DNA of 64,000 nucleotides from Hydractinia symbiolongicarpus (GCF_029227915.1 NC_079889.1:9982001-10046000), one strand, 5' to 3'. Numbered from the stretch's first letter, positions 43,743 to 56,262 are shown. Numbers and translations: made by a program. The notes: a model not told the origin generated them from the letters alone.

Positions 43743-46061
43743 ATGTCGTCTGTGGCAGGATCAAAGCGTCGAATTGACAATAAGTCGTGCAAAATCAAGT
43801 ACAAAGCTCTTAAAGCGTTGGAAAAGGGTACTGCGCCAAAGGATGTGGCAAAAGAGTTCAAAATTCCTCCAAGCACCCTGTCAACTTGGAAAAAAAATAA
43901 AGAAAAGATTTACAAGCAGTTTAACAACGGGCAAACATCGAAGAGATCAAAGCCAGAAAAATTCGAAGATGTGAACAAAGCTGTTCATAAATAGTTACTT
44001 ATGATGAGGAGTGAGAATATCCCAATCAGTGGCCCGATGCTGAAAGAGAAAGCTCTTGAGTTTGCCGAAGCGTTGGGTGTCGAGTCATTTCAAGCTTCGC
44101 AGGGGTGGATGGCTAAATGGAAAACCAGGTTAGTTGACTAAGATTTTGTTTGTTTATCTTCGTGAAGATAAAATCTAAAAAAATGTTACAATAGCTTTGG
44201 TAGTTGTTTTTTCAAAATATCAATAGACTCTCTTTCAGAGAGGAAGGATAATTTGCATGGGACTTTCATCCCTAATCCATCACCAGCATTCAATAACTTT
44301 CCAGTAATTGTTATTTTGCAAACATTGAAGCTGTCATTCTTCAGAAAGTAAAATATGACTTTTGCAAAGCGTCCTGACTTTCCTAGTGGTAGATGTCCAA
44401 TGATTTCTCCATCATTTTTCTTGACTGCAACTGCATATTTATCCATTTTATTTGTTGGTTCCATGAAACCATAAAATTCATCTCCAACAGAGGGTGTCCA
44501 ATTACTTTTATAAACATGATACCCCATGACAAAAGCGTCGATTTCGTACGTAATAAGTTTAATGATAGGAAGTTCTATACAACAAATAATGTCTGTTAAT
44601 CTTTTGACTTGTTGGACTTTCATGGCTTCCATGCTTTCTTTCACTCGTCAAAACTTCAAAACTTGGTAAAAATCGAATCTTTTTCTATTCGAATTCTTTC
44701 ACAAATCAAAACATGGTAACAATCGAATGTTTTCTATTCAAATCATGGCCATGGCATTCTAAATTTAGAATTCCATGATTCGAATCAAACAAAATGTAAA
44801 GCTCCATCTACACTAGTCACAACTACAGAGATAAACGTTTTTCTCATCCATTCCTTTCAGGTATGGAGTATCCTTCAAAACCATCGCTGGAGAATCACGG
44901 TCCGTCACTGAGGAAATGACAGCGCCATGGTCGGAAACAACATTACCAACCATTCTCTCCCGCTATCCTCTGGAAGACATTTTTAACGCCGACAAATTTG
45001 GGCTTTTCTTTCGATGCCTTCCCAATAAAACTTTGCATATGAAAGGTGATAAGTGTTCTGGAGGAAAACACAGCAAAGTTAGACTTACTGGTTTAGGTGC
45101 TGGTAATGCCTTGGGGGAACGATTGCCAATGTTTGTAATCGGCAAGTCCGCCAACCCTCGTTGCTTTAAAGGTGTCAAAACACTACCCTGTCGATACCGT
45201 TCGCAAAAGAACAGTTGGATGTCTGGAGAGCTGTTCGAAGAGTGGGTACGCGAGCTTGATCGAAAATTCTCTGTCTCTAAGCGAAAAATTGCTTTGATTA
45301 TTGACAATTGTACCGCACATCCTCATGTTGAAAACCTGGAATGGGTAGAATTGATCTTTCTTCCTTCAAATACCACGTCCCGAACCCAACCTATGGACCA
45401 AGGAATTATCCGCGCCCTGAAAGCAAAATATCGATCGCTAGCAGTGCGGAAATTGATAAAAGCCTTGGACGAGGAAAAATCGACTCCGAAGTTCTCGATT
45501 CTTGCAGCTATGTACATGCTAAGGAAAGCATGGGATGATGTTTCCAACAAAACATTCACCAATTGCTTTCGAAAATCAGGAATTTCCCAAAAGGATGCAG
45601 AAAGAGCGATCAACGAAGATGACGACCCTTTTAAAAGTTTAACCAGCGAAGTAGAAGAAGACCCAATTCCAACCCTCGATGCTGAACTCTCTTACATAAA
45701 ACGAAGGTTTCCTGACCACATTGATTCTGACTTATCAACTGAAGATTTCATTGATTTTGACATTGAAGTCAGTACATCCCATGGGCGTCTGAAGACTGCT
45801 GACATCATTGCTGAGATCACTGGAACTCAAGACGAAGAATTAGAAGAGGTCGACGAAGAAGACAAGGAGGAAGAAGATAAGATCACAAGACCGACGGCCG
45901 AGCAAGTGCGTACAGCTATCAACGTCCTCGAAGACTTGAGTATTTTTTCACATTTTGGAGAAGAAATGATAGCTTCCCTGAGGGACTTGAATCGTAATAT
46001 CGCCAAAGATTTTGATATGAGTTGTAAGCAAACAGTTATCACCGACTTCTTTTCTAAATAA
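43743..46061 (+). pseudogene. Tigger/pogo transposase (one nonsense codon)
   Basis: Exons 43743-44128 and 44861-46061 join at AG|G in phase 2, giving 528 codons. Exon 1 has a CENP-B-type HTH (ALEKGTAPKDVAKEF, then IPPSTLSTWKKNK), followed by the second DNA-binding domain with GPMLKEKALEFAEALG and GWMAKWK. Exon 2 has the DDE_1 nuclease: Asp in IFNADKFGLF (the family usually has NADETGLF, so Glu is Lys), Asp in LIIDNCTAH and Asp in PMDQGII. It ends with an acidic region and QTVITDFF, a PCNA-interacting (PIP) box. A TAG at 43992-43994 sits where this family has Trp; otherwise the frame is clean, so the copy is recently inactivated or readable only by suppression. The start was chosen at MSSVAGSKRR; an in-frame ATG at 43593 lies further upstream. 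Confidence 0.85.
44186..44632 (-). CDS. HIRAN-like domain protein nested antisense in the transposase intron
   Basis: About 148 residues from ATG at 44632, entirely inside the Tigger intron and on the opposite strand. Residues about 35-135 carry GYHVYKSNWTPSVGDEF, then N-x-x-D-x-YAVAV and IIGHLPLGKSG, with a C-terminal VPCKLSF. The E/N/D-YAVAV-GH-P pattern matches the HIRAN domain, which in HLTF binds 3' single-stranded DNA ends. There is no other domain and no intron. Whether it is host-derived cargo, a captured exon or a retrocopy cannot be told. The transposase splice sites around it are intact. Confidence 0.6.
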   Translation of the reverse strand: MEAMKVQQVKRLTDIICCIELPIIKLITYEIDAFVMGYHVYKSNWTPSVGDEFYGFMEPTNKMDKYAVAVKKNDGEIIGHLPLGKSGRFAKVIFYFLKNDSFNVCKITITGKLLNAGDGLGMKVPCKLSFLSERESIDILKKQLPKLL

Positions 46062-46282
46062 ACATTAAAAAATTCAATAAAAGTGTATTGTTTTGACTTT
46101 CATTAACCTAATAGCCCCCTTAAAGTTAGACTTAAGATTAAATATAACGTTTTTATCCAGCTGGTTCACGTAAAGGGAGGATATTGCGCTAAAAGTTGAA
46201 AACCTCTACAACTCGAATATCTCCATAACTCGAACGATTTCCTTTTCCCCGTGGCTGTTTGAGTTATGGAGACTCTACTGTA

Positions 46283-48190
46283 CTTTATTTTGATACGCTG
46301 TCTGTTAGCTAAAGTTTTCAACATTTCAGGTTAACTTTTAACCCTTTAACTTTCTATCCTAGTTAATACTATTCTTTCTGATGTGTTACATTCACTAATG
46401 TAATTTTTACTAGCTGCAATTTACGCTTTATGGCTACCTAGCTAAAAAGTTTTTACTATTTTACGCCATCGCCATTTCTCGTGCTACACGAACTTCCCAA
46501 CGATCCGCCATTTTTGTTTATGTTTAAACATGGTTTTAGATAAAATACGAATAAAAAAACCTCGACAGGTTGTTTTATTAAAACTATTTTTATTAAAATA
46601 GGTTATACTGTGGTATGAACAGGTATATATTAAACATATTTTCATAACAGCACATTAAATCGTGTTTTAAGTTTAGGTATAAATAAATATAATTCCAGGA
46701 ATTTCATGAAAACTTAGCTTCTCCGCAAGTCAGGTGCCTGTTTGTGTTAGCACAGGACTTGTGTATTTATTTAAGCCACTGTTATGTTGCGGGAAAATTT
46801 CTCTAGTTGCGACAAACAAAAGTGATTTTTTTACATTCTTCTACAGGAACAGCTATAAAATATCCTTTTATAAAAACGTTCTGGACTTTATTAAACAATT
46901 TTGAAAGAAGCAATCGATAAGAACTAAAATTATATTATTAACTTTTTACACAGCACAGTATAAGTTTTAAGCCCATAGCAACCATAATGGTAGCTACAAA
47001 TGTAAACAAATAGCATTGCCGAAGAATCGTTAAAACATAGCTACATACATATCGACTCAAAAATCAAGTTATAGTAAATCCTAAATCTCGAATCACACCG
47101 TCAGAAAAACAGCAAGAAAATGTTAATAAACACAAAATGACTGCGTTTTTAATATAAACATTCATCAGCACGAATGAACAGCAAGCTAAACAGCGTGGAA
47201 TTTGTGCAACGAGTGAATTTTGGCTTAAAAAAACGTTTAAACCACGCTATATACGGTTATTCGGATGTTTTGTTTCCCTTTGTACATGTTTTTGAAAAAT
47301 TGAAACAATGGAACAATGAAATTTAAATCGAACGCTTTTTTAATAAACATTTTACTTTATATCGAACGTTCTACGCGCAAATGGACAATTCTGACGCCTT
47401 CAATATGACTACTATAACACCTCTGCACCTAAAACTGACGAGTTCCCTTTTTCGGGTACGTAGTAGTCTCTGCTTTTTAAGTATTCTTGGCTTGGTTTAA
47501 TCTGATGTTCCTGTGGCTGCCAAGAGCCTCGAATGTGCCGTCTATGGATTAAAAGACGTTTAATACAAGTAGAGTAGTTGAAAAGCTACTAAAAGGAATA
47601 AAAATAGTTACCATGGGCGTTAGTATGTACTTAAGCATGGGATAGAGTCTAAATGAAGGGTTTCAACCCACTTTGGTCGAATTTACTTTTCCGTTGTGTT
47701 CTCGGATGAAATGTGTTTGAATTAAATGCTAAAAAGTTGGGTTTTTTTCATTTCAGATATTAATTGTGATATCCTTGTGTCGACAGAGAAATATTTATAG
47801 ATTCCACGCAGGTAAAATAGGCGTTTCGTAATCGGTTAAAGAAATTTGCGTTTCAAGGGAGCCGGTAAACCAGACTTCATCTTTGCCGACATTAAAACCA
47901 ACATTGTTGGCCGACGTATTGGCTCGGTTTGCTAATCATCTAAAAACGTTTTTTCTTAATTATTGTGAAAAAGTAAAGTAAAGTTCGCAAGTTAGCACGG
48001 TTTACCATTCTAGATTTTGGAATATTTTGTCCAAATTGTGAACAAGCTTAATTACGAAAAATGTAAGCATTGTAAAAGTTAGGATAGAACTAGCACCAAA
48101 TCTAAAAGGTTGCGATAAGAAGATGTAGATATCAAGTTTGTCCTAACAGTCATCTTAACGACGGCTAAGTTTTGAAATGTTTAATTTAGT
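46283..48190. other. No supported gene
   Basis: AT-rich; no exon, RNA gene or repeat that I can define. Confidence 0.4.
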
Positions 48191-48800
48191 GGTTGGTAAC
48201 CCTATTCAGTCGGGGTTTTTCGAACATGCTATGACGGGGGGGGGAGAATCCCCCCCCCCCCCTCAATAACTTTTTATAGGGTTGTTCAAATTGAATCAAA
48301 CTTGGCACGCTTATAGTACGTCAAAAAAGGAACAAAATGGCAGCAATAAATTTTTGCTTGCGTCAGCACTTTTCTGTGACGTCATAAGAAGTTTGAAATT
48401 CGTTAAAAATGCCACTATTTGCCTAAAATTTAATTACTTTGGTTTCCAAGCGAATTTTGGCAATCTGTTTGAAATTGCTAAAAGCTTGACAAAAGTTATT
48501 TAACATATTTTCCGGTTTTTACGTGGATCGCATAAAAATGTGCCAAAAATTGCCTGAAAATCCGCTTTTTCCGATTTTCAGGTAGTATCAGACAAAATCG
48601 GGAAATCGGATTGATCACGTGTCCAAATTATGCAATAAAACAAAGTTGTGTTGCACGTTACAAGTTCTAAAGATAATCCTAACAGGAGTTATTAAAATTT
48701 CCCCATTATAAGGATTTCATAGAGATTTTTAAGGGTAGTTTCGTGTAATTGCCAATATCAAAGCCTCTGGAAGGTATGGGACTTACTTGTGTAAGTTTTA
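48191..48800 (+). repeat. Dispersed repeat, copy 1 (about 600 bp)
   Basis: Shared landmarks with 55010-55510, in the same order: TTTTCGAACAT, TATAGTACGTCAA, AAAATGGCWGCAATAAA, ATTCCGGCTTTT/TTTTCCGGTTTTT, AAATCGGATT, AAGGATTTCAT, GAGATTTTTA and GGGTAGTTT. Copy 1 also contains a G9/C12 mirror tract at 48235-48262. No coding capacity. Confidence 0.7.
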
Positions 48801-50532
48801 TAGCCCTATAATATAGCAATAAGGAGTCATTGAAAAAAATCCGTCAAACATGTGAGTGATGAATAGTGGGACGAAACAGTAGCAGACAGCTTGGTTGCTT
48901 CATACCAGATTTAATGTATATTTTTGTTTTTTTAGAACAGATTTTATACTATTGAAGATATTATTTCGGTTTGTCTGTTCAGTATTCATATTACTGTGGA
49001 AAGTTTATCATTTCTTGAACATGCTAGTTTAGTAGGCGACGTTTCGGGAGATCCTTCTCCCATCTTCGGGCAAAGTAAAATGATGTTGCGCATGTAGTTA
49101 TATAATTGCATTTTATACTGTAGTCCTAAAAGTTTTAGCTCGTTATTGCCGTTCTTGAGAGTTGAAATTTAAAAACACTCTTACTCTAGTAGACGTTCAC
49201 CATGGTGGAGTCTTCTTAGTCAGTTAATGGGACAAAAAAAAAAACAGGTGATAAATTTTTAATCTTGTTCCTTCACCTTAAAACCTGTGGCTTCATCTGA
49301 GGATTTGTCAACAATTTGCTAGTCAAAATGTCGTTGTCCAATTCATTTCAGAATCACCATTAACAGCAAAAAGCTTGTGAGAATTTTTTGCTTCAACGAC
49401 GAAAAATATTGATTTTCTTTGTTTTAAGTGTCAATTTTCCTTATTTGTTTTTAGTTTCGCCTTTTTTGGTTGAAACCTCTTTTTTCGTTTCAACTAAGAA
49501 AATATTGCTGCGGAAGAAGTCAATAAAGGACAAAAACAGTAGTGTGAGGATAAAAATACAAAAAAAGAAAAGAGCATTTGAACAAGTCATTCTCTTATTA
49601 TAGAAAAGTCAGATGGACAATAATTACTATTAAAAGAATCGCTTCTGAAACAATCACAAACCTTTAAAACCCTGCAAATTCGGAATATTTTTGCAGTGCT
49701 CTGGTGTGAATCATGCTAAGTCTGAATACTTTTTACTTGGGAATTTATTGAGGCTCAATGAGAACGAAGGTGTAGAGAAAGGAGGAAGGTGATTCTCTGC
49801 TGCATTGGAAGCTATTGTGTTTACACAAACCATCTTATCTTTGGCATTGTGAAAATTAGATAGACAGTTTCACGGGAATACAACGCATCTAAAAATACTA
49901 TAAAAAATAACAAAATCCTAAATGTAGTAAAGCAAATTAAAATATCATAGGTTAAATTAAAACAACAAAATCCTAATTTAACTAATTAAAAGCTGAATAA
50001 ACAAATCCTATATGTTTATCACGAGTTAAAATTGAACTAGCATCGTGTTGTGTCAAAACTCTTCTTTACAATATGCAACACAAGGCTTAATTTCTTAAAA
50101 ACTTTGCATGTAAAAGGATGCAATTTTAAATTTTCAGTTCTGAGAAGTAATAAAATATAAGATAATATACAAAAGAAGAACAAAAATGTCAAAAAAAAAT
50201 TTCTAAAATCAGGAATACATAAAATGTAAAACAAGTGTGAAATAAATAAATATCGTGAAAAAATTGTACTCTAAATATTATTTACTACCAAAGAGTAGGC
50301 TACACAGTGACTATTAAGATACGATAAGAGTACTCAATATTTGAATTCGATGAGAAAAATTCAAATTCCATTAATAACCTAGTGGCAAACATTCCATGCT
50401 AACACTCCTAACAAATTACTAACGCAAAATTACATTTTGACAATGAGATACTCCGTTGATGTCAAACTTATTAAAGTATTGGTTGAAAAGAATGTCTGTT
50501 TCCAATTCGTAACGGAACAACGATTTACTTCC
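48801..50532. other. No gene; contains a Penelope-type terminal motif
   Basis: See the hairpin at 49041-49070. ORFs at 49388 and 50037 are AT-rich and without motif. Confidence 0.4.
49041..49070 (-). mobile_element. Penelope-like terminal hairpin remnant
   Basis: Minus strand reads CCCGAAGATGGGAGA, then TCTCCCGAAACGTC: a 6-bp stem between GAAGATG and GAAAC. This is the layout of the motif at 14020-13990 but with the CTGATGA core altered. No nuclease ORF was found next to it. Confidence 0.4.
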
Positions 50533-53500
50533 TCATCGCCTCTTAAACTTACGGCCAATTTTTGATATTCCTCTGTCGTAAGGCTCCAAAGAGCGTAGCA
50601 TGAGAGGTGCCCATTCCCATGTTTGTAGAGGTTTGGGTAAGAGTGATTTCTTTTTTGCTTGAATAATATTGATTATGACAATGAATACTACAAGACAAGC
50701 TATAGGTACCATAACACCTACAAACACTTTCCATCCTGCCAAAGATAAAGCGAAGATCAGAGCTGGCATGACAAAGAAGACGATCACCAGGTAACTTAGC
50801 GCAAACCAACGGTAACTTGCGGTCGTATTACCAAGTCTTTTCGCCATTTTTATCGGTATTCTTCGCATGAGTGGGACAGGGTACCAGATTAATATCCCGG
50901 AAATGTTAAAGAACAAATGGCACAGTGCGATTTGTAAAGAGAGTTGTAAATCTCCAGATGCAGCCAAAGCTGCCAATATGCCAGTAACAGTTGTCCCGAT
51001 ATTGGCACCCAATGTTAATGGATAAACTTTTTTTAAAGGAACAATGCCCAGCCCAACTAAAGGTGTCAAGGCTGAAGTGAAAATCGAACTTGACTGTACA
51101 AGTATAGTCATACCTGCTCCTACCAGGATAGCAACATATCCTGTTAAGAAGCCAAATGGTTTGGGAAATTTTGAGTTAAAGGTTTTTTTAATAACAAGAG
51201 CAATTTGACCTCTGAGCAAGGAATGTAATGTTTTTACAATCAGAACCAAGCAAATGCACAGAATAACAAGCGCAATGACCAACATGATAATACCAACGAT
51301 GGTGTCCGAAAGTCCTGAATCGTGAAAGAGAAAGTCACACTTCTCCACCTTCGTTATCACTTTAATTTCCTTCAATTTTGTGACGTTAACAGATGTTGTC
51401 ATATTAAGCACTGTCGTTACATTTGTCGTCGTCACATTAGCCATCATTTTACTCGTGTCATTGCACCAAAATTTTATCAAGCTTTTATCTTCGGCAGATT
51501 TGTCTCCTTTAGCAACTTTTTCGATTAATTTTTTGTCAAGTTGAAGAATGAGGTTGGTGAAGGGTTTTGTGATGACTTTGAGCAGATCCTTTTTGAGCCC
51601 TTTATCGGTTTTTAACTCCGCTGAGCTTACTATAGCTTCAGTTAGGTGGTAGAGATAGCCAGTAATAACTTCTACCGGCAATAGTATTAAGACGCAGAGC
51701 AAGTTGAACATGTCGTGAACTGTAGCGCCGGCGAAGGCACGTCGAAATTGGTCTTTATCGGCTATCTGTCCAAAAGCAACTATAGTGTTGGTCACACTTG
51801 TTCCGATATTTGCGCCCATAATAATCGGAATTGCCGGTCGCACCTGCAGAACTATAAGAAGAAGTAATACATAATTGATTTCAGTTATGACAAATGTTAT
51901 TCTAAGGATACTAATGATAAAAGGAACATTACACCACATTCCACTTACTTTGAGAGGAAACCATGGCAACAACGATAGATGTTGTAGTTGAAGAACTTTG
52001 CAGCAGAACCGTTGCTAAGACGCCAATCATGAGACCGGCAACTGGATTAGAAATCAAGCTTTGTGAAGAAATGGCTTCACCTGAAGTTAAAATGAGCATG
52101 AATTAAGACTTGTGTTTTTCACTGTTCCTACTTAGTTTGTTCAGGCTGCTCCATCTCCCATGTTTGTCGCGAACTTTTCATTGAAATATTTTTTTAAAAG
52201 AAGTAGTTCAGTAAGAAAGAGGAAAATTTTAAAAAATTTAAGTTTGCGAATTGGAACTCGAGCATTTTGACTTTTTTCTTTTGTTTACATAAAAAGTACG
52301 AGCCGGAAATAAGGTAAATATTTCCTTAAGGTAGCTAATTGCATGTTGAAACCCCCGGGGCACCCTGCTTCTGTATCTATTGCGCAGAAGTAGTTACTTT
52401 ATAATCAAAATTTTTGCAGGAAGAAAATTTCCTGTTTTGGTATTACATTAGTACAATTGTGAAATAAAATTCCGCGAAATATCTGAAATATCTCAAAATC
52501 TTTCATTTCGCATTTTTCCCTATTTGCTTGTGCGCGAAAAATTTTTTTAAAGAAATAATGGGTTCGGGAATAAAATAGAACTATAAAACTAAAGCTTAAA
52601 TTTGTTTTGCTAATTGTGAATCTTAATCTCGTTGTTCCTATCAATATGTCTAATTAAAACCCGTGCATATATGAATAAAAAATCTATAGCATAATTCTTA
52701 ACATTTTAATGTATAAAACATTCAAAGTCACAGCAAATCATAATACATTGAGAGAGTAACCGAAGGCCATTAAAGTACATAGTGATATAATTAAAAGAAA
52801 ACTAACCTGCAGTTTTTCCTCCTAAAAGTTGAAAAGCTGATCCCAAAAAACTGAGCGAGCAAATAAACAAATACAACAGGCCAAGTAATACAATAATCTT
52901 TGCAGTAGTAACTAAGACACGTTTACACTTTTGACCAGTATTGAGTTCTAAATATAAAAACAAAATGTATGAATGATTGATTTAACTAAAATACCTAAAC
53001 TATGGGAATATGAGAAACGCCTTTTATCGAAATTTGAATTTGCGATAATAGCGGAAAAAAGAAACGACAAATAACAGGAATGGCAGCGAATTGACATTTC
53101 TTTTATTTAGAAGGTTTTTTTGGAATGCAATGCGCGAAAATTTATTCTTGCACAAGTAAGCTATTTCGAAATGATTAATTCTAGCGAAAACTAAATAATG
53201 CCCGTCACTGGACCGAAGTTTTTTTGAGATAGATAGGGCTCAGGTGTAAAGCAATCATACGAAAATTGAATCAATGACAATAATATTTTCTTAAATCAGC
53301 CTTTTTCTGGAAATTTGTATTAGCAAAAAACTTTTAAACACCTGATTAAAGAAATTTTTTGTCCACAAAACGAAAGAAAACACTTTCCGAAATTTCTTAC
53401 TTTGTTTAATGTGTTATTTCTTTCCGAGGATGTTTACAAGACTGTTTCGAATGGAAATATCAATTATAATGCAAACCTTGGAAAGATTCTTAAGAGTTAT

Positions 53501-53658
53501 TAAGGTTAACTTATGCAGTAAGGTCGACAGGAATACGAAAATTTACCTGTCCATGGTGGACCCACAGGTTTAAAATCTTCGATAGCATCAAAGGGATCCT
53601 TCTCTTCCTCTGACACCTTTATCTTTACATCTCCATTCCCATTTGGCATGTCACGCAT
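50533..53658 (-). CDS. Sodium-dependent phosphate cotransporter, SLC34 (NaPi-II) family
   Basis: Exons 53658-53547, 52947-52807, 52080-51949 and 51851-50533; about 567 residues. SLC34 proteins carry Na+-coupled inorganic phosphate across the plasma membrane using two inverted repeats, each with a QSSS motif. Both are present: LLQSSSTTTSIVVAM followed by IPIIMGANIGTSVTNT, and LVQSSSIFTSALTPL followed by YPLTLGANIGTTVTG. The first exon is hydrophilic (cytosolic N-terminus). The extracellular loop between the repeats has NMT, NVT and NDT sequons and two Cys. Phases agree at all junctions except the acceptor before exon 3, where CCC (plus 52080-52082) gives one base too many to keep GGKTAGEA in frame. 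The start at 53658 is the first ATG in an exon that opens with an acceptor, so a 5' UTR intron or an extra upstream exon is possible. Confidence 0.88.
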
Positions 53659-53667
53659 ATGAATATC

Positions 53668-55009
53668 CTAAAGAAATTATGTTCAAATTTTATGTACAGT
53701 AAAGTAGCTTGTCCTACGTTAACTCCTGCTATAACACAGCAATTATAATATTTGTTAAAACTTGTACGTTTTAAACTGCCTGTATCTATTCGATGAAGTG
53801 CTTTTACAGAGGGAGACTTATTTAATTGAAACGCAGAAAGTATAACGCGAAAATAAGTAAGATAATAATGCAATACGCCTTTTCCGAATTTCATAAATTA
53901 TAATAATTATGACGTCATCCAAACTTTATAATTAGTTCTGTGTTTTTTAAATAAGGATATTCAGATAAAATATAAAAATGAAGTTATAATATTCTGGTTT
54001 GATTTTATTTAGATTTGAAAAAAATAATTATTTTAACAACGAGGCTTTTTCTAGGAAGCTTGGCTATATGAAGGGTATGACCATAACTTTCAGCTCGGAA
54101 TTAAGGCATCTAACGAATATAAATATTTATGAAATTAGGTAATTTGTTCTACCTTTTGCTAAGGAACTTAGGCATAAGAATCATTTTTAGTATCGACCTC
54201 TTTAATCGAGTTTGGCAAAATTAGAAAATTCGGGAAAGGTCTAGTTGTTTGTTTTAGGCAGCTGTACGGTTATTTTAGTTACCGTTGAGGGGCTGTTAGA
54301 AGTTCCAATTTAAAGCATACCACCTGCCAAAAAACAAGGTAATTTAATATGAAAGCACTTTGCCTAAAAATTTGTTTATTTTAAAAAAAAATCTTGATTG
54401 GTTCTCAAGAATTTGGACCTAAAAGTTACACCAATTATACATGATGTCATGGACTAGCTCTGAGTGGGGTGTTGACATTAACAGTTTTTTCAACGCATAT
54501 AACGTTGAAAATATTTCTTGGTCATTGTGTTTTTGAACATTTTATATACTATAACAATAATAATTCCCAGTAACAGCCATTACATGTGTTTGAGCTAGCT
54601 CATGACGTCACAGTTTCGCACAATTAGCGAAACAGCAAATATACCTCGATAAACAAGATTTTTTCCAAAACAGAAAAAGATTTATATATAACATTTAAAG
54701 GCTTTTAATATAAGCCCAACTGTACGAGAGACGATCTTGCTTTTGTAACTAACTTTAAGCCTTTTTCTTATTTCTAGGGATAATACAAATTTCTAAGCTA
54801 CGAACTGCTTATATAAAAAAAAAACAAGAAGCTCTATTAGCGGTGTTTTTTGATGTTCGAAATCTTATTATACCCTTGCTTTAACTTGCTTAAGTTAGTC
54901 ATTAACTAAAAAGTTTTTATACATATAGGAACACCCTTTCTGGAAGACGCGTTAATTAAAGGGGTGTTGAAAAGAAAACGCGTCGATTACCTTAACCCTA
55001 ATTGGTCGG
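53668..55009. other. 5' flank of the SLC34 gene; no other gene
   Basis: AT-rich. The 5' UTR exon and promoter of the transporter should lie here but are not identifiable. Confidence 0.35.
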
Positions 55010-55510
55010 GTGGTTTTCGAACATATTATTACTTTTGACACACTTTTTAAAATTATTAAAAATTTGGCAGAATTATAGTACGTCAACAAAATGGCTGCAA
55101 TAAACTTTTGCTTTAGCAGCATTTTTTCTGTCGCTGGAAACTAGGAATTTTTCCAAAACTACGTCAGTTCTAGGGGCTTTCCAATTCTGTTTAAATTTCT
55201 TAATAGTTAAATAAAGATATTTAATATATATTCCGGCTTTTAAATAGCAAAATGTAGCCAAAAATCCAACTTTTTCCGATTTGGAGGAAAATCGGAAAAA
55301 TCAGAAAAATCGGAAAATCGGATTAATCACTTGCCCAAATTTACAGAAAGATTCCCCTTAATGAGAAAAAGTGTTGAAGTTTCAACTTCTAATTATAACT
55401 CTAACGAATGTTATTATAATTTCCCGATTAAGGATTTCATTGAGATTTTTAGGGGTAGTTTATGAGTAATAGCCAATGTCCACGTCTGTGAGACTTTAGG
55501 GATTTCGGGA
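55010..55510 (+). repeat. Dispersed repeat, copy 2
   Basis: Diverged copy of 48191-48800 in the same orientation, with small indels throughout. Confidence 0.7.
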
Positions 55511-56262
55511 AAAAAAGGAGCGAATAAGGTTCAAGAAAAAAAAAGTTCTGTGTTTTATCAACATCACGGAAATTAATTTACGTGTAAACTATTGTGTAAC
55601 TCACCAACTGTTTAGTTCTTGCGTAAAAAAAATATTTAAGAAATTTCCCTCAAAAATCAATTATCGTTAAGTGGATGCTTTTAAATACGTTATCGTTAAG
55701 CGAATGTAGTTTTTATTCCCAACTATCTGGCACCACGTCTCGGAAGAAAAATTAACAAGACGTCTCGCTTTCGCTTATTTACTGCTGTAAGCTGCTTTAT
55801 TTCTTACAAGTGACGTTTTTGCCAGTAATTACGGAACCTAGCTAATAATTAGATTTTGATAGACGCTTTAAATGATTTTTTACGCTGAAACTAAACTGAC
55901 AATAAAATCTAATTATATGACTGTTTCTCACCATGTTACATAACAATATTCAAACGTTAAATTCACAACAATAAAAAGCACGATGAAAGAAGCATGTGAA
56001 CGCAATTTATTATACGACACTAACAAAATAGATTTTTAACTGATGAGACAGTCAGTATTACGCTATTTCCCACAACAAAATTGATTTTCAGTAGTACATA
56101 AAGCTCACGAAATACATCGTTGATTGGTAAAACATATCCATCTGACTATGTTTTGATCTTTATGTTTCTTTAGTCTTTGAAATTGCGAAATACGCTTCAA
56201 ATAAATTTCACTTCTTTAGTATTCACCTTACTTGGCGTTCCAATTAAATTAAAGGTTTAATA
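55511..56262. other. No supported feature
   Basis: AT-rich sequence up to the start of the duplication. Confidence 0.4.

Larger units (their letters stand above)
43352..46282 (+). mobile_element. Tigger/pogo-type DNA transposon
   Basis: Ends CAGTAGAGTCTCCATAACTC (43354) and GAGTTATGGAGACTCTACTG (46280) are perfect inverted repeats bounded by TA at 43352-43353 and 46281-46282, the pogo/Tc1 target duplication. Length 2,927 bp. Subterminal TAACTCGAA/CAACTCGAA words recur about seven times at the left and two to three at the right, probable transposase binding sites. It encodes a two-exon transposase; the intron holds an antisense HIRAN-like ORF. Confidence 0.9.

Noticed and set aside
45000-46042. 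Minus-strand ORFs opposite the transposase
   Set aside because: Shadows of the plus-strand DDE exon.
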